64,000 bases of DNA, from positions 62,001-126,000 of the forward strand of contig NZ_JANZXA010000007.1 in assembly GCF_025153475.1 (NCBI RefSeq), read 5' to 3'. Under the pieces are notes generated by a model. It searched no databases and was not told the origin of the DNA. It worked only from the letters and a program-made list of their open reading frames with translations. The DNA comes from Novosphingobium mangrovisedimenti. Its GTDB lineage: Bacteria > Pseudomonadota > Alphaproteobacteria > Sphingomonadales > Sphingomonadaceae. Shown here in pieces: positions 26,356-36,325 of this stretch; the first letter of the stretch is position 1; each line of letters opens with the position of its first letter. Position numbers and translations under genes: made by a program.

Positions 26356-27305
26356 TTGGCCCCCTTCCGCTTTTCAGCGTCCGCCAATGCTTCCGCGATG
26401 ATCGCCTCGACGAGATCGGGATAGTCCATGCCGCAGGCCCTGGCCTGTTCCGGCACGAGGCTGAGCGGCGTCATGCCCGGCTGGGTGTTGGTTTCGAGCA
26501 GGAACAGCCCTTCCACGCCCTGCGTATCGTCCCAGCGGAAGTCCGAACGACTGGTGCCCTTGCAGCCGAGCACCTTGTGCGCGCGCAGGGCCAGATCCTT
26601 GCAGGCCTGCGTGATCTCGTCGGGGATCTCGGCCGGACAGACGTGCTCGGTCATGCCGTCGGTATACTTGGCATCGAAATCGTAGAAGCCGGACTTGGGG
26701 CGCAGTTCGGTAACGAGCAGCGCGCGATCACCAATCACCGCCGTCGTCAGTTCGCGCCCGCGGATGTAGGGCTCGGCCAGAAGGTGATCGAATTCCTGCC
26801 ACGGCCCCTTGGCATCGCGCGCGATCGGATTGCCATAATTGCCCTCGTCGGTGACGATGGCGACGCCGACCGAGGAGCCCTCGTTCACCGGCTTGAGCAC
26901 ATAGGGACGCGGCAGCGGATCGCGCTCGTAGATTTCCTCGCTCGCGACGATCCGCCCGCCCGGCATCGGGATGCCATGCGGCACCAGCGCCTGCTTGGTC
27001 AGTTCCTTGTCGATGGCGATCACCGAGGTGGCGAGGCCCGAATGCGTGTAGGTGAGACCCATCAGGTCCATCATGCCCTGCACCGTGCCATCCTCTCCCG
27101 GCGCGCCGTGGAGGGCATTGAACACGACATCGGGCTTCACTTCCGCCAGCCGCAGCGCGACGTCGCGATCCATGTCGATGCGCGTGACCTTGTGCCCCTT
27201 GCTCTCCAGCGCCTTGGCCACGCCTTCCCCGCTCGAAAGCGAGACCGACCGCTCGTGCGACCAGCCGCCCATCAGGACTGCGATGTGGAGTTTGGGGAGG
27301 GTCAC
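26352..27305 (-). CDS. ddl: D-alanine--D-alanine ligase
   Basis: A 317-aa ATP-grasp enzyme making the D-Ala-D-Ala dipeptide for peptidoglycan. The N-domain start is HIAVLMGGWSHERSVSLSSG, followed by NALHGAPGEDGTVQGMMDLM. YVLKPVNEGSSVGVAIV binds ATP, and the C-terminal LLETNTQPGMTPLSLVPEQA carries the metal ligands Glu and Asn. I choose GTG 27305, which overlaps the murB stop as GTGA, the pattern used throughout this cluster. ATG 27332 would add nine residues (MGNSESRQT) and overlap murB by 31 bp. The chosen start puts the first strand where homologues have it. Confidence 0.93.
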   Translation of the reverse strand: MTLPKLHIAVLMGGWSHERSVSLSSGEGVAKALESKGHKVTRIDMDRDVALRLAEVKPDVVFNALHGAPGEDGTVQGMMDLMGLTYTHSGLATSVIAIDKELTKQALVPHGIPMPGGRIVASEEIYERDPLPRPYVLKPVNEGSSVGVAIVTDEGNYGNPIARDAKGPWQEFDHLLAEPYIRGRELTTAVIGDRALLVTELRPKSGFYDFDAKYTDGMTEHVCPAEIPDEITQACKDLALRAHKVLGCKGTSRSDFRWDDTQGVEGLFLLETNTQPGMTPLSLVPEQARACGMDYPDLVEAIIAEALADAEKRKGAK

Positions 27306-28192
27306 TGTCTGCCTACTCTCTGAATTTCCCATTCGAGCGTCACGCCCGAGTTTTCCTTCACGCGCCGGCGCACTTCCTCGCCAAGGGCTTCGATGTCGCT
27401 GCTGGTGGCTTCGCCGGTGTTGATCAGGAAGTTGGTGTGCTTTTCCGAAACCTGCGCACCGCCCAGTTGCAGGCCCCGGCACCCGGCCTGATCGACGAGC
27501 TGCCAGGCCTTGTGACCTTCGGGGTTCTTGAAAGTCGAACCGCCGGTCTTGCTGCGCAGCGGCTGCGAGGCCTCGCGGCTGGCGGAGATGCGGTCCATCT
27601 CGGCCTGGATCGCCGCAGGTTCGCCGGGGCGCCCGCGAAAGCGCGCGGCGACGACGATGGCGCCTCCGGGCAGTTCGGAATGGCGGTAGGTATAGCCAAG
27701 ATCCGCGTTCTGCAGCGTCGCCAGCGAACCATCGCGCAGCACCACGTCGCAATCGACGAGGATGTCCTTCACCTCGCCGCCATAGGCTCCGCCGTTCATC
27801 CGCACGAAGCCGCCCACGGTGCCCGGGATCGAGCGCAGGAATTCAACGCCTGCAATGCCGTTGTCGCGCGCCGTCGAGGAGACGAGGATGCCCGAAGCCC
27901 CGCCGCCGCACTCGAGCGTAAGCGCATCGACCGGCGTGACCTTGGCAAAGGGCTTGCCCAGCCGAACCACGACGCCCGGCACGCCGCCGTCGCGCACGAT
28001 CATGTTGGAACCAAGCCCCAGCGCCATGACCGGCGTGGCCGGATCGAGATCGCGCAGGAAGCCCTGCAGGTCAGCCAGATCCTTCGGCTCGAACAGCCAC
28101 TCGGCCGTGCCGCCGGACTTGAACCAGACGAGCGGGGCCAGCGGCGCATCGGCCGTCAGCTTACCGGAAACGGAAGGGAGCACCTGCACCAT
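27302..28192 (-). CDS. murB: UDP-N-acetylmuramate dehydrogenase
   Basis: A 296-aa FAD enzyme reducing UDP-GlcNAc-enolpyruvate to UDP-MurNAc. The FAD-binding p-cresol methylhydroxylase-type fold is visible as VMALGLGSNMIVRDGGVPGVV and FLRSIPGTVGGFVRMNGGAYG. The catalytic Ser lies in the KTGGSTFKNPEGHKAW region, and a late Glu in SGVTLEWEIQRVG. It is a type I or IIa MurB by length. ATG 28192 is chosen since TGATG joins it to the 74-aa gene upstream. A longer frame would overlap that gene. Confidence 0.96.
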   Translation of the reverse strand: MVQVLPSVSGKLTADAPLAPLVWFKSGGTAEWLFEPKDLADLQGFLRDLDPATPVMALGLGSNMIVRDGGVPGVVVRLGKPFAKVTPVDALTLECGGGASGILVSSTARDNGIAGVEFLRSIPGTVGGFVRMNGGAYGGEVKDILVDCDVVLRDGSLATLQNADLGYTYRHSELPGGAIVVAARFRGRPGEPAAIQAEMDRISASREASQPLRSKTGGSTFKNPEGHKAWQLVDQAGCRGLQLGGAQVSEKHTNFLINTGEATSSDIEALGEEVRRRVKENSGVTLEWEIQRVGRQ

Positions 28193-28416
28193 CAGAACCG
28201 CCACATCCCCAGCCACGACCATTGCGCCTTGGCCAGTTGCTCGGCCGCCTCGATGGCCTTGCGGTTGGCGTCTTCCAGCTTCTCACCCGCCTCTTCGGCC
28301 CGTTCGGGATCGACCGAGGCCTGCGTGGCCTCGATATAGGCCTGCATGGCCTCGATCTGCTTGCGGTGCGCCTCGGCAACCGCCTCGATCCAGTCGACGG
28401 GGTTAAAAAGGCTCAC
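28192..28416 (-). CDS. Small protein of unknown function inside the dcw cluster
   Basis: A 74-aa predicted helical protein between murC and murB. It begins [20 protein letters not shown]. Nearly all of it is a charged, Ala/Glu/Lys-rich helix ([20 protein letters not shown], then [20 protein letters not shown]), with an aromatic end WSWLGMWRF that could touch the membrane. GTG 28416 has GGAGGG upstream and overlaps the murC stop as GTGA, and its own stop overlaps murB as TGATG. Coupling on both sides argues that it is translated. I do not know the family. A cell-wall or division role is inferred from position only. Confidence 0.8.
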   Translation of the reverse strand: MSLFNPVDWIEAVAEAHRKQIEAMQAYIEATQASVDPERAEEAGEKLEDANRKAIEAAEQLAKAQWSWLGMWRF

Positions 28417-29834
28417 GTTGCCCTCCGTGACCGGATCGCCCCGGCAAGGCCCGCGGCCCACTTGGTGATGTCGCCCGCGCCCAGGCACACGATCATGTCG
28501 CCCGGCTGTATGGTGTTCGCAAGTGCATCGGCCAGAGCATCGGGGCCCTCAATGACTTGCGCCGAACGGTGCCCGCGCGATTTCATGCCCGCGACCATGG
28601 CCTCGCTGTCGAAGCCCTCGATCGGCTTTTCGCCCGCGGCATAGACCGGCGTTGCATAGACCACGTCGGCATCGTTGAACGCGCCCTGGAAGTCCTCCAT
28701 GTGATCGCGCAGGCGCGTATAGCGGTGGGGCTGGACAACGGCGATGACCCGTCCCTTCACGCCTTCACGGGCCGCCGCGAGCACGGCGCGGATTTCCACG
28801 GGGTGGTGGCCATAGTCATCGATCACCGTAACGGCACCGCCATCCACGGCCACTTCGCCGACCTTGGTGAAGCGGCGCTTGACCCCGCCGAATTTGGCAA
28901 AGCCGTTCTGGATCACGTCATCGGCGCAGCCCATTTCCACCGCGACACCCACGGCGGCGAGTGCGTTCTGGACATTGTGGCGGCCGGGCATCGGCAGTTC
29001 GATGCCCTCGATCCGGCGGAAGCTGCCGTCGCGCTGGCGCAGCGCCACGTCGAAGCGGTTGCCGCCCGGGATCGGGGTCACGTTCTCGCCGCGAATGTCG
29101 GCCTGCGCGGAAAAGCCGTAGGTCACGACGCGGCGGTCGCGGACCTTGGGAATGATCGCCTGCACTTCGGGATGGTCGATGCACAGCATCGCCGCGCCGT
29201 AGAAGGGCACGTTCTCGATGAATTCGACGAAGGCTTCCTTGACCCGGTCGAATGAACCGTAGTGATCGAGGTGCTCGGGATCGATGTTGGTGACGACGGC
29301 CAGCGTGCCGTCGAGCCGAAGGAACGAGCCGTCGCTCTCGTCCGCCTCGACCACCATCCAGTCGCTCTCGCCCAGGCGCGCGTTGGAGCCGTAGGCATTG
29401 ATGATGCCGCCGTTGATGACCGTGGGATCGATACCGCCCGCATCGAGCAGCGCCGCGATCATCGAGGTGGTGGTCGTCTTGCCGTGCGTGCCAGCCACGG
29501 CCACGGTGTTCTTGAGGCGCATCAGCTCGGCGAGCATCTCGGCGCGGCGCACGACCGGAATGCGATGCTCCAGCGCGTAGACCACCTCGGGATTGTCGCG
29601 CTTGACCGCCGTGGAGGTAACGACCACCGCCGCCCCTTCCACGTTCTCGCCCGAATGGCCGATCATGACCTTGATGCCGCGCGCGCGCAGCCCCTCGACG
29701 ACATAGCCCTCGGCAATGTCGGAGCCCTGCACCGAATAGCCCAGGTTGTGCATGACCTCGGCGATGCCCGACATGCCGATGCCGCCGATGCCCACGAAGT
29801 GGATCGTGCCGATGTCCGTGCCGACGCCCTTCAT
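28413..29834 (-). CDS. murC: UDP-N-acetylmuramate--L-alanine ligase
   Basis: A 473-aa Mur ligase adding L-Ala to UDP-MurNAc with ATP in the cytoplasm. The N-terminal UDP site is [20 protein letters not shown]. The ATP loop is [17 protein letters not shown] near residue 113, followed by [31 protein letters not shown] and the C-terminal [12 protein letters not shown]. The start at 29834 has a G-rich stretch upstream. It is separated from murG by 100 bp holding an inverted repeat, the largest gap within the mraZ-ftsA run. Its stop overlaps the 74-aa gene. Confidence 0.97.
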   Translation of the reverse strand: MKGVGTDIGTIHFVGIGGIGMSGIAEVMHNLGYSVQGSDIAEGYVVEGLRARGIKVMIGHSGENVEGAAVVVTSTAVKRDNPEVVYALEHRIPVVRRAEMLAELMRLKNTVAVAGTHGKTTTTSMIAALLDAGGIDPTVINGGIINAYGSNARLGESDWMVVEADESDGSFLRLDGTLAVVTNIDPEHLDHYGSFDRVKEAFVEFIENVPFYGAAMLCIDHPEVQAIIPKVRDRRVVTYGFSAQADIRGENVTPIPGGNRFDVALRQRDGSFRRIEGIELPMPGRHNVQNALAAVGVAVEMGCADDVIQNGFAKFGGVKRRFTKVGEVAVDGGAVTVIDDYGHHPVEIRAVLAAAREGVKGRVIAVVQPHRYTRLRDHMEDFQGAFNDADVVYATPVYAAGEKPIEGFDSEAMVAGMKSRGHRSAQVIEGPDALADALANTIQPGDMIVCLGAGDITKWAAGLAGAIRSRRAT

Positions 29835-29857
29835 GCCAGCCCCCCGTGGCCACCAAC

Positions 29858-29938
29858 GTGCTTCGACCAGCTCGGCACGAGCGGGTTTCGGAAATTCATG
29901 ACAAAGGTCCGCTCATCCTGAGCTTGCCGAAGGATCAC
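29858..29938. repeat. Imperfect inverted-repeat element between murC and murG
   Basis: The left arm (29858-29884) begins GTGCTTCGACCAGCTCGG and the right arm (29909-29938) ends CTGAGCTTGCCGAAGGATCA. Their core is the sequence GAGCTTG[T/C]CGAAG, which I recognise as a widely scattered intergenic repeat in sphingomonads and other GC-rich bacteria. The murG TGA stop (29935-29937) lies inside the right arm. It can fold as an RNA hairpin in the murG-murC message. Confidence 0.65.
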
Positions 29939-31194
29939 TGCGCGCGCTCCATCGCAAGTGCCTCGGCACCGGTCGCGGGCACGGCATTGTTCATGCGGAT
30001 CACATCCATGATCGGCGGCGCGCCAAAGCTCTCAACAAGGTCGGCGAGGTCCTTCGCGGCATTGGGATAGCCGCAGTTCCACGCAGCATGCGCGGCATTG
30101 GCCAGCGAGGCGGGGTTCTTCGCGATGGCCTGGATCTGCAGGCACACGTCCTTGGCCATCCGCTGGAAGATCTCCGTCTGCTCCCTCAGCAGTGCATTGC
30201 GTGCGTCGCCCTTACGGTCCTCGGGATTTTCCGTCGTCACCCGGGGCTGGCGGATCACGCGCGCACCGCCCGCAGCGACGATTTCGCGCGTGTTGGCCGA
30301 CTGGTGGTCGTCGGTCGCATAAGGCAGCGGAATGAGAATCGCCGGGCGGCCCACGGCAGTCAGTTCGGCAATGGTCGAAGCGCCGGCACGGCCGATAAAC
30401 AGATGCGCCCCGGCCAGCCGCTCGGCCATGTCCTCGAAATAGGTCGCCAGTTCCGCCGGGATGCCATGGCCGGTATAGCGCGCGCGCACCGCGTCGATGT
30501 CTTCGGGGCGGCACTGCTGGATCACCTGCAGGCGCGAGCGCAGCGCCGGCGGCAGCATCGCGAGCCCATCGGGCACGACTTCGGACAGCACCCTCGCGCC
30601 CTGGCTTCCACCCGTCACGAGGATACGGAAAAGGCTGTCCTCGGTGAAATCGGGGAATGCCTGATCGCGCAGCGTCAGCACATCCGCACGCACGGGGTTG
30701 CCGACAAGCGTGACCTTGTCCTCGTACTTCGGATCGAGCCGGTCGACCTGTTCGAAGGAGGTCGCGATCGCGTCGACCTTGCCGGCGAAGTAGCGGTTCA
30801 CCCGCCCCAGCACCGAGTTCTGCTCATGCAGCACGGTCGGGATCTCCGCCGCGTTCGCAGCGAGCAGCGTAGGCATGGCCGGGTAGCCGCCAAAACCGAT
30901 GACCGCCGAGGGCTTGAACGTCTCGAACAGGCGCAGCGCCATCGAGCGTCCCTGCAGAACGCCGCGCACGCCTTTCAGCCAGCCGAGAGGGTTCCTGCCC
31001 GCGATGCGGCCCGGCGGCAGCACGTGCGATGTCAGGTAGTCCGGCTTTCCCGGAATCGCCGCACCGCGCTGATCGGTGATCAGCGCGACGTGGTGGCCCC
31101 GCTCGTGCAGTTCGGCTGCCAGCGCGAAAGCGGGGATGAGGTGTCCGCCGGTTCCGCCGGCGGCGAGAACATAGTGGCGGGAAACCTGGCTCAT
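29935..31194 (-). CDS. murG: UDP-GlcNAc:lipid I N-acetylglucosaminyltransferase
   Basis: A 419-aa GT-B glycosyltransferase on the inner face of the membrane that turns lipid I into lipid II. The first G-loop is YVLAAGGTGGHLIPAFALA near residue 8. GFGGYPAMPTLLAA, LHEQNSVLGRVNRYF, VTGGSQGARVLSEVV and the donor site LFIGRAGASTIAEL all match the family. It is somewhat longer than most (about 360 aa). The additional C-terminal part includes EDRKGDARNALLREQTEIFQ and a tail ending MERAQ. ATG 31194 overlaps the ftsW stop (ATGA). The stop lies in the repeat arm, so the last residues may have been set by that insertion. Confidence 0.95.
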   Translation of the reverse strand: MSQVSRHYVLAAGGTGGHLIPAFALAAELHERGHHVALITDQRGAAIPGKPDYLTSHVLPPGRIAGRNPLGWLKGVRGVLQGRSMALRLFETFKPSAVIGFGGYPAMPTLLAANAAEIPTVLHEQNSVLGRVNRYFAGKVDAIATSFEQVDRLDPKYEDKVTLVGNPVRADVLTLRDQAFPDFTEDSLFRILVTGGSQGARVLSEVVPDGLAMLPPALRSRLQVIQQCRPEDIDAVRARYTGHGIPAELATYFEDMAERLAGAHLFIGRAGASTIAELTAVGRPAILIPLPYATDDHQSANTREIVAAGGARVIRQPRVTTENPEDRKGDARNALLREQTEIFQRMAKDVCLQIQAIAKNPASLANAAHAAWNCGYPNAAKDLADLVESFGAPPIMDVIRMNNAVPATGAEALAMERAQ

Positions 31195-32378
31195 TGAAAA
31201 TCTCCGATGGCGCGCAGCGAAAAGGTCTCGCGCTGAATGTACGGATTGCGCCGGGTAATCGCCAGCAGAAGCCCCATGCACAGGCACATCGCAACCGTGG
31301 ATGAACCGCCGTAGCTGATGAGCGGCAAGGTCATGCCCTTGGACGGGAAAAGCTGCAGATTGACGAGAATGTTGATGAATGCCTGACCGCCGAACTGCGC
31401 GGCGAAGCCCGAAGCGGCAAGAACGGTAAACAGGTCCTCTTCCTCGACCAGCCGCAGGACCACCCGGATCAGGATCGCGAGATAGAGAACCACGATGGCC
31501 ATGCATGCAAGCAGGCCGAATTCCTCGCCGATGACCGAGAAGATATAGTCGGTATGCGCCTCCGGCAGCGCCAGCTTGCGCGTCCCCATCCAGAAGCCCA
31601 GCCCGGTCCACCCCCCGTTCAGCAAGGTCCGCTGGGCGAGATCAACCTGGTCGAAGGCCGTGCCGCCGAACAGGAAGTTGTCAATGCGGTTACGGCCGTT
31701 GTCGTACGTGAAATACATCAGGACGAGCCCGACGAGCCCCACCCCGAAGAAGATGCCGATGCGCCTGATGTCGATGCCCGAAAGCAGGATCAGCACCAGG
31801 AACGTGCCGGAAAACAGCATGGTCGAACCGAAATCGGGCTGCAGCATCAGCAGCGCCCCGAGCAGCCCCATAACGCCGAAGCAGATGCCCACTACAGGGA
31901 TTTGCGGATCGCGCGCACGCCAGGACAGGATCCAGGCGAGCAGGATTGGGTACCCTGCCTTCAGGAACTCGGAAGGCTGCAGCGAGATGCCGAAGCGCAG
32001 CCAGCGGCGCGCGCCGTTGACCTCCGATCCGATGAAGGGAACCAGCACGAGCGCGGCCAGCATCGCCGCGCCCAGCAGGATGCCGAACCGGCGCGCGTTG
32101 TCCTTGCCGAGGCTTGATGCCCACGCCAGGGCCCCCAGGCCGAGCAGCTGCCAGCGCATGTGCAGGTAGAAGAAATAGAGATCCGGCAGCTTTTCGTGCG
32201 CGGTCGAAAGGCGGCGCGCGCTCGCCGGCGAACTGGCCGCCACCGCCACCGCGCCGATCGCCATCAGGATCAGCACCAGGATCAGGGTGCCGCGGTCGAT
32301 CTCCTGCCACCAAACCGCGAGCCGGCTGCGCCGGTTGCGGTTGTAGCGGGCTGCCGCCGAAGCGTGAGCGGTGGCCAT
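31191..32378 (-). CDS. ftsW: Septal lipid II polymerase FtsW (SEDS family)
   Basis: A 395-aa integral membrane glycosyltransferase of the SEDS family, partner of the septal transpeptidase FtsI. About ten hydrophobic helices are visible. Family motifs include LRFGISLQPSEFLKAGYPILLAW, LMLQPDFGSTMLFSG, YIFSVIGEEFGLLACM and, near the end, GMTLPLISYGGSSTVAMCL. The N-terminus is basic and cytoplasmic (RYNRNRRSRLAVWWQ). It starts one base into the murD stop (TGATG) and ends overlapping murG. murD-ftsW-murG is the usual order. Confidence 0.96.
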   Translation of the reverse strand: MATAHASAAARYNRNRRSRLAVWWQEIDRGTLILVLILMAIGAVAVAASSPASARRLSTAHEKLPDLYFFYLHMRWQLLGLGALAWASSLGKDNARRFGILLGAAMLAALVLVPFIGSEVNGARRWLRFGISLQPSEFLKAGYPILLAWILSWRARDPQIPVVGICFGVMGLLGALLMLQPDFGSTMLFSGTFLVLILLSGIDIRRIGIFFGVGLVGLVLMYFTYDNGRNRIDNFLFGGTAFDQVDLAQRTLLNGGWTGLGFWMGTRKLALPEAHTDYIFSVIGEEFGLLACMAIVVLYLAILIRVVLRLVEEEDLFTVLAASGFAAQFGGQAFINILVNLQLFPSKGMTLPLISYGGSSTVAMCLCMGLLLAITRRNPYIQRETFSLRAIGDFQ

Positions 32379-33733
32379 CAGGCTTTCACCTCGGCCTCTT
32401 CGTCAGACGCAAGCAGCGCCTCGACGATCTGACGGAAGGCCTGCCCACGCGCCTCGAAATCGCGGAACTGGTCGAAGCTCGCGCACGCAGGCGAGAGCAT
32501 CACGATGTCCCCCGGCTTGGCTTCGGCCATCGCCTGCCGGATCGCTTCGGCCATCATTTCGGAACGATGGACATTGGTGTAGGGCGCCAGGATCTCGGCA
32601 AAGCGGGGGCCGGCATCGCCGATCGTGTAGGCGGCGGCGATATTCCCGAAATAGGGCGCGCACTCGTCCAGATCGTCCCCCTTGGGCAGCCCCCCGAGTA
32701 TCCAGTGGATGCGCGGATTCGGATCGGGCGGGAACGCGGCAATGGCCGGCGCGGCGGAAGCCGGATTGGTGGCCTTGCTGTCGTTGATGTAGATGACGCC
32801 GTTGGCCTCGGCGACGCGTTCCATGCGGTGGGGCAGCCCGCGAAAGTTGCGAAGCGCCTTCTTCCATTGCGCTTTCCTGATCCCCAGCGCCTCGACGACG
32901 GCGACGGCGACCGCGGCATTCTGCAGGTTATGCGGCCCCTGCAGCGACGGCCAGTCGCGCTGCAGGTCGGCAAGGTCGCTCCCGTCGACGAGGCGGACCA
33001 GCCCGGCCTCGCGGCGCGCGGCCTCGATCCGCGCAATGGCACGGGTTTCGCGATCGGAGGTGCCGAAGACCGCACGGCGTTCCTTGCCCTGCATCTCGAA
33101 CAACCGGGCCTTGGATGCGGCATAGCCTTCGAAGCCGTCATAGCGGTCGAGGTGATCGGGCGTGATGTTGAGCAGCGCTGTCACGTCGCAGTCGAGGCTC
33201 TGCGTAAGATCGATCTGGTAGCTCGAAAGTTCGAGCACATAGACACCGCCGGCAGGCAGCGGATCGGTGGTCAGGATCGGCACGCCGATATTGCCGCCCA
33301 TCTGGGCCGGCACGCCCGCGACGCCGAGAATATGATGGACCAGCGAGGTCGTGGTCGACTTGCCATTGGTTCCGGTGATGCCGACGACGCGGTGTTCAGG
33401 CAGGCTTTGGCGCGCGATCGCGAAAAGCTCTATGTCGCCGATGACCGGGACACCGGCGCGTGCGGCCGCTCCGGCAATGGGATGGCGGTTGAGGGGAATG
33501 CCCGGGGACACGACCACGCCGTCATAACCGGAGAGATCCGCGAAAAGCGGATCGGCCAGTTCGACTTTACCGCAATCGGCCCATTCGCCCAGGGCCTGCC
33601 GCGGTTCGTCGCGGCTGTCCCAGGCCATCACGTGCGCCCCGCTCTTCACCAGCGTCGCAACGGCGGCCTGCCCCGAACGGGCAAGGCCGAGGACCGCGTA
33701 ACGCTTTCCGGCAAAGGCGGGAGAAACGATCAC
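32378..33733 (-). CDS. murD: UDP-N-acetylmuramoyl-L-alanine--D-glutamate ligase
   Basis: A 451-aa Mur ligase adding D-Glu. The N-terminal Rossmann-like UDP site is KRYAVLGLARSGQAAVATL. The ATP loop is VVGITGTNGKSTTTSLVHHI, then LELSSYQIDLTQSLDCDV, NITPDHLDRYDGFEGYA and GLPHRMERVAEANGVIYIND. The last carries the conserved His and the N-D-S-K-A-T-N stretch. GTG 33733 is the start, with GGAGGGAAGG nine bases upstream. The gene follows mraY closely (13 bp). Confidence 0.96.
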   Translation of the reverse strand: MIVSPAFAGKRYAVLGLARSGQAAVATLVKSGAHVMAWDSRDEPRQALGEWADCGKVELADPLFADLSGYDGVVVSPGIPLNRHPIAGAAARAGVPVIGDIELFAIARQSLPEHRVVGITGTNGKSTTTSLVHHILGVAGVPAQMGGNIGVPILTTDPLPAGGVYVLELSSYQIDLTQSLDCDVTALLNITPDHLDRYDGFEGYAASKARLFEMQGKERRAVFGTSDRETRAIARIEAARREAGLVRLVDGSDLADLQRDWPSLQGPHNLQNAAVAVAVVEALGIRKAQWKKALRNFRGLPHRMERVAEANGVIYINDSKATNPASAAPAIAAFPPDPNPRIHWILGGLPKGDDLDECAPYFGNIAAAYTIGDAGPRFAEILAPYTNVHRSEMMAEAIRQAMAEAKPGDIVMLSPACASFDQFRDFEARGQAFRQIVEALLASDEEAEVKA

Positions 33734-33746
33734 GCGCCTTCCCTCC

Positions 33747-34817
33747 CTATCGCAGCTTCAGCGTGGAAAGGCCGATCACCGCGAGGACGATCGAGATGAT
33801 CCAGAAGCGGATGACGACGGTCGATTCCCGCCAGCCCTTCTGCTCGAAATGGTGGTGGATGGGCGCCATGCGGAACACGCGCCGCCCGGTGCGCTTGAAC
33901 CAGAACACCTGGATAATCACCGAGACCGCTTCGAGCACGAACAGGCCGCCGACGATGGCCAGCACGATCTCGTGGTGCGCGGAAACCGCGATGGCCCCCA
34001 GCGCGCCGCCCAGGGCCAGCGAACCGGTATCGCCCATGAACACGGCAGCCGGCGGGGCATTGAACCACAGGAAAGCCAGTCCGGCCCCCATGATCCCGGC
34101 GCAGAAGATAGCAAGCTCACCCGCGCGCGGGACATGGGGAATGCCAAGATAGGTCGCGTAGTCGACGCGACCGGCCAGATAGCAGATGATCGCGAAAGTG
34201 CCCGCCGCGATGATGACCGGCATCGTCGCCAGCCCGTCGAGCCCGTCGGTCAGGTTCACCGCGTTGCCCGCACCGACGATCACGAAGGCGGCGAAGACGT
34301 AGTAGAACGGCCCCAGCGGAATGTACCGACCCGACAGGAACGGCACGTAGAGATTGGTGTTGAGCTGGCCCACGATGAGCCACGCCGCGATCCCCGCTAC
34401 GACGAATTCCAGCAGCAGGCGGATCTTGCTCGACAAACCCTTGTGGCTGCTCTTGGAGACCTTGTCGTAGTCATCCATGAAGCCGATCACGCCGAAGCCC
34501 ACGGTCACCGCGATACAGGCCCAGACGAAGGGATTGCTCATGTCCATGTAGAGCAGCATGGACAACACCAGCGAAGTGAGGATCATCAGTCCGCCCATCG
34601 TCGGCGTACCGCGCTTGGCAAGGTGGGTCTGCGGCCCGTCCTCGCGGATCGGCTGCCCCTTGCCCTGCCGCACGCGCAGCATGTTGATGAACCTGGGGCC
34701 GATGAGGAGCCCGATCAGCAGCGCCGTCATCAGCGCCGCGCCGGAGCGGAACGACTGGTAGCGAAAGAGGTTGGCAAGCCCCTCGAAATTCAACCACTCT
34801 GCGATGAGATATAGCAT
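33747..34817 (-). CDS. mraY: Phospho-N-acetylmuramoyl-pentapeptide transferase
   Basis: A 356-aa integral membrane enzyme with about ten helices that joins phospho-MurNAc-pentapeptide to undecaprenyl phosphate, giving lipid I. Signature motifs are present: [23 protein letters not shown] (catalytic Asp-Asp), [15 protein letters not shown], and [13 protein letters not shown] near the end. Length is exactly in the family range. It lies 17 bp after murF and 13 bp before murD. Confidence 0.97.
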   Translation of the reverse strand: MLYLIAEWLNFEGLANLFRYQSFRSGAALMTALLIGLLIGPRFINMLRVRQGKGQPIREDGPQTHLAKRGTPTMGGLMILTSLVLSMLLYMDMSNPFVWACIAVTVGFGVIGFMDDYDKVSKSSHKGLSSKIRLLLEFVVAGIAAWLIVGQLNTNLYVPFLSGRYIPLGPFYYVFAAFVIVGAGNAVNLTDGLDGLATMPVIIAAGTFAIICYLAGRVDYATYLGIPHVPRAGELAIFCAGIMGAGLAFLWFNAPPAAVFMGDTGSLALGGALGAIAVSAHHEIVLAIVGGLFVLEAVSVIIQVFWFKRTGRRVFRMAPIHHHFEQKGWRESTVVIRFWIISIVLAVIGLSTLKLR

Positions 34818-34834
34818 TTTGCGGGGGAGCCCCC

Positions 34835-36325
34835 CTACCCTTCCTGTCTGCCAAGTGCCGTCACGAGGGAAGCGAGCCCTACCGAATTCGATCCCTTGAC
34901 CAGGATGGCATCGTCCCGTTCAAGCCCGAATGCACGCAAGGCATCGACAGCTTCCCCCACAGTAGCGCAATGGGCGAAGGGCACCGGTTTGCCAAGCTCC
35001 TCCGCCGCCGATTTCCCCAGTTCCCCGGCAAGCGCCGTCATCTCCTCGCCGACCAGCAGCGCATAGTCGACGCCGGCCTCGCGGATCGGTTCGGCAAGCG
35101 CGGCGTGATAGTCGGGACCGTGGCTGCCCAGCTCCTTCATCGCGCCCAGCACGGCAATGCGGCGGCGCGCGGGCGTGCGGCCGAGCTGCGCCAGCGTCGC
35201 GCGCATGGAGGCGGGGTTGGCGTTGTAGCTTTCGTCGATCAGCAGCGCCTTGCGCTGCCCGTTTTCATCGGGCTCGCCGCCAGGCACGTCGATCTCCAGC
35301 CGCGCGCCGCGTCCCGCCAGACCGCCCATTTCGGCAAGAGCGACCCCGGCCGCGCCAAGGTCACCCTTGACCGCGCGCACGGCAGCCATGACCGCCAGCG
35401 AATTGATGACCTGATGCTCGCCCGGCGCCGCGACGGTATAGCAGACGCGGCGGTCGCCCATGTCCACCGTCACCAGCGAACCGCCGCCAATGGCCGAAAC
35501 GGTATCGAGCAGGCGGACGTCCGCCCCCTTCGCCTTGCCGAAGGAAACGACGTGAGCACCGCACCGCAGCGCCGCCTTGCGCAGCCGCTCGAAATGCGGG
35601 CTGTCGGCCGGGATCACGGCCGTGCCGCCCCGCTCCAGCCCCTGGAAGATTTCCGCCTTGGCCTCGGCAATCGCCTCTTCGGAACCGAGCATCTCGATAT
35701 GCGCGGGCGCGATGGTGGTGATGACCGCCACGTTCGGGCACACCTGGCGGGTCAACGCCGCGATCTCGCCCGCATGGTTCATGCCCATTTCGAACACGGC
35801 AAAGCGCGCGCGGCTCGGCGTGCGGGCAAGGCTGAGCGGCACCCCGACGTGGTTGTTGTAGCTCTTGACCGAACGGTGCGCATCGCCCCGGCTGGCGCGG
35901 TCGAGCGCGGCGAAGATCATTTCCTTGACCCCGGTCTTGCCGACCGAACCGGTAACACCGATCACCGGACCACGCGTGCGGGCGCGCGCCGCGGCGCCCA
36001 GCCGCACGAGCGCCTCCATCGTGTCGTTGACGAGAACGTGCGGTCCGTCGACCGGGCGGTCCACCACCACGGCCGCGGCGCCCTTGGCGAAAGCCATCTC
36101 GACGAAGCGATGGCCGTCGGTGCTTTCACCCTTGAGCGCGAAGAACAGGTCGCCGGGCTGGACGTCGCGGCTGTCGATCTCGACGCCCGACACCGTGAAC
36201 TCGGCATTGGCCGTACCCTTGACCGCGCGGGCGATCGAAACCGCATCCCACAGGACGTGCGGGTTCTCCTCGGTCGCTTCGACAGGCCAGTCGAGAATGC
36301 GGGCAACGGCTGCGTTCATCGTCAT
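34835..36325 (-). CDS. murF: UDP-MurNAc-tripeptide--D-alanyl-D-alanine ligase
   Basis: A 496-aa Mur ligase adding the D-Ala-D-Ala dipeptide. The N-domain has [22 protein letters not shown]. The ATP loop is [17 protein letters not shown], a Gly-Ser-Val-Gly-Lys-Thr form used by many MurF proteins. [34 protein letters not shown] and [17 protein letters not shown] follow. ATG 36325 has GGGAGG four bases upstream and overlaps the murE stop (ATGA); a second ATG two codons on is possible. Confidence 0.96.
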   Translation of the reverse strand: MTMNAAVARILDWPVEATEENPHVLWDAVSIARAVKGTANAEFTVSGVEIDSRDVQPGDLFFALKGESTDGHRFVEMAFAKGAAAVVVDRPVDGPHVLVNDTMEALVRLGAAARARTRGPVIGVTGSVGKTGVKEMIFAALDRASRGDAHRSVKSYNNHVGVPLSLARTPSRARFAVFEMGMNHAGEIAALTRQVCPNVAVITTIAPAHIEMLGSEEAIAEAKAEIFQGLERGGTAVIPADSPHFERLRKAALRCGAHVVSFGKAKGADVRLLDTVSAIGGGSLVTVDMGDRRVCYTVAAPGEHQVINSLAVMAAVRAVKGDLGAAGVALAEMGGLAGRGARLEIDVPGGEPDENGQRKALLIDESYNANPASMRATLAQLGRTPARRRIAVLGAMKELGSHGPDYHAALAEPIREAGVDYALLVGEEMTALAGELGKSAAEELGKPVPFAHCATVGEAVDALRAFGLERDDAILVKGSNSVGLASLVTALGRQEG

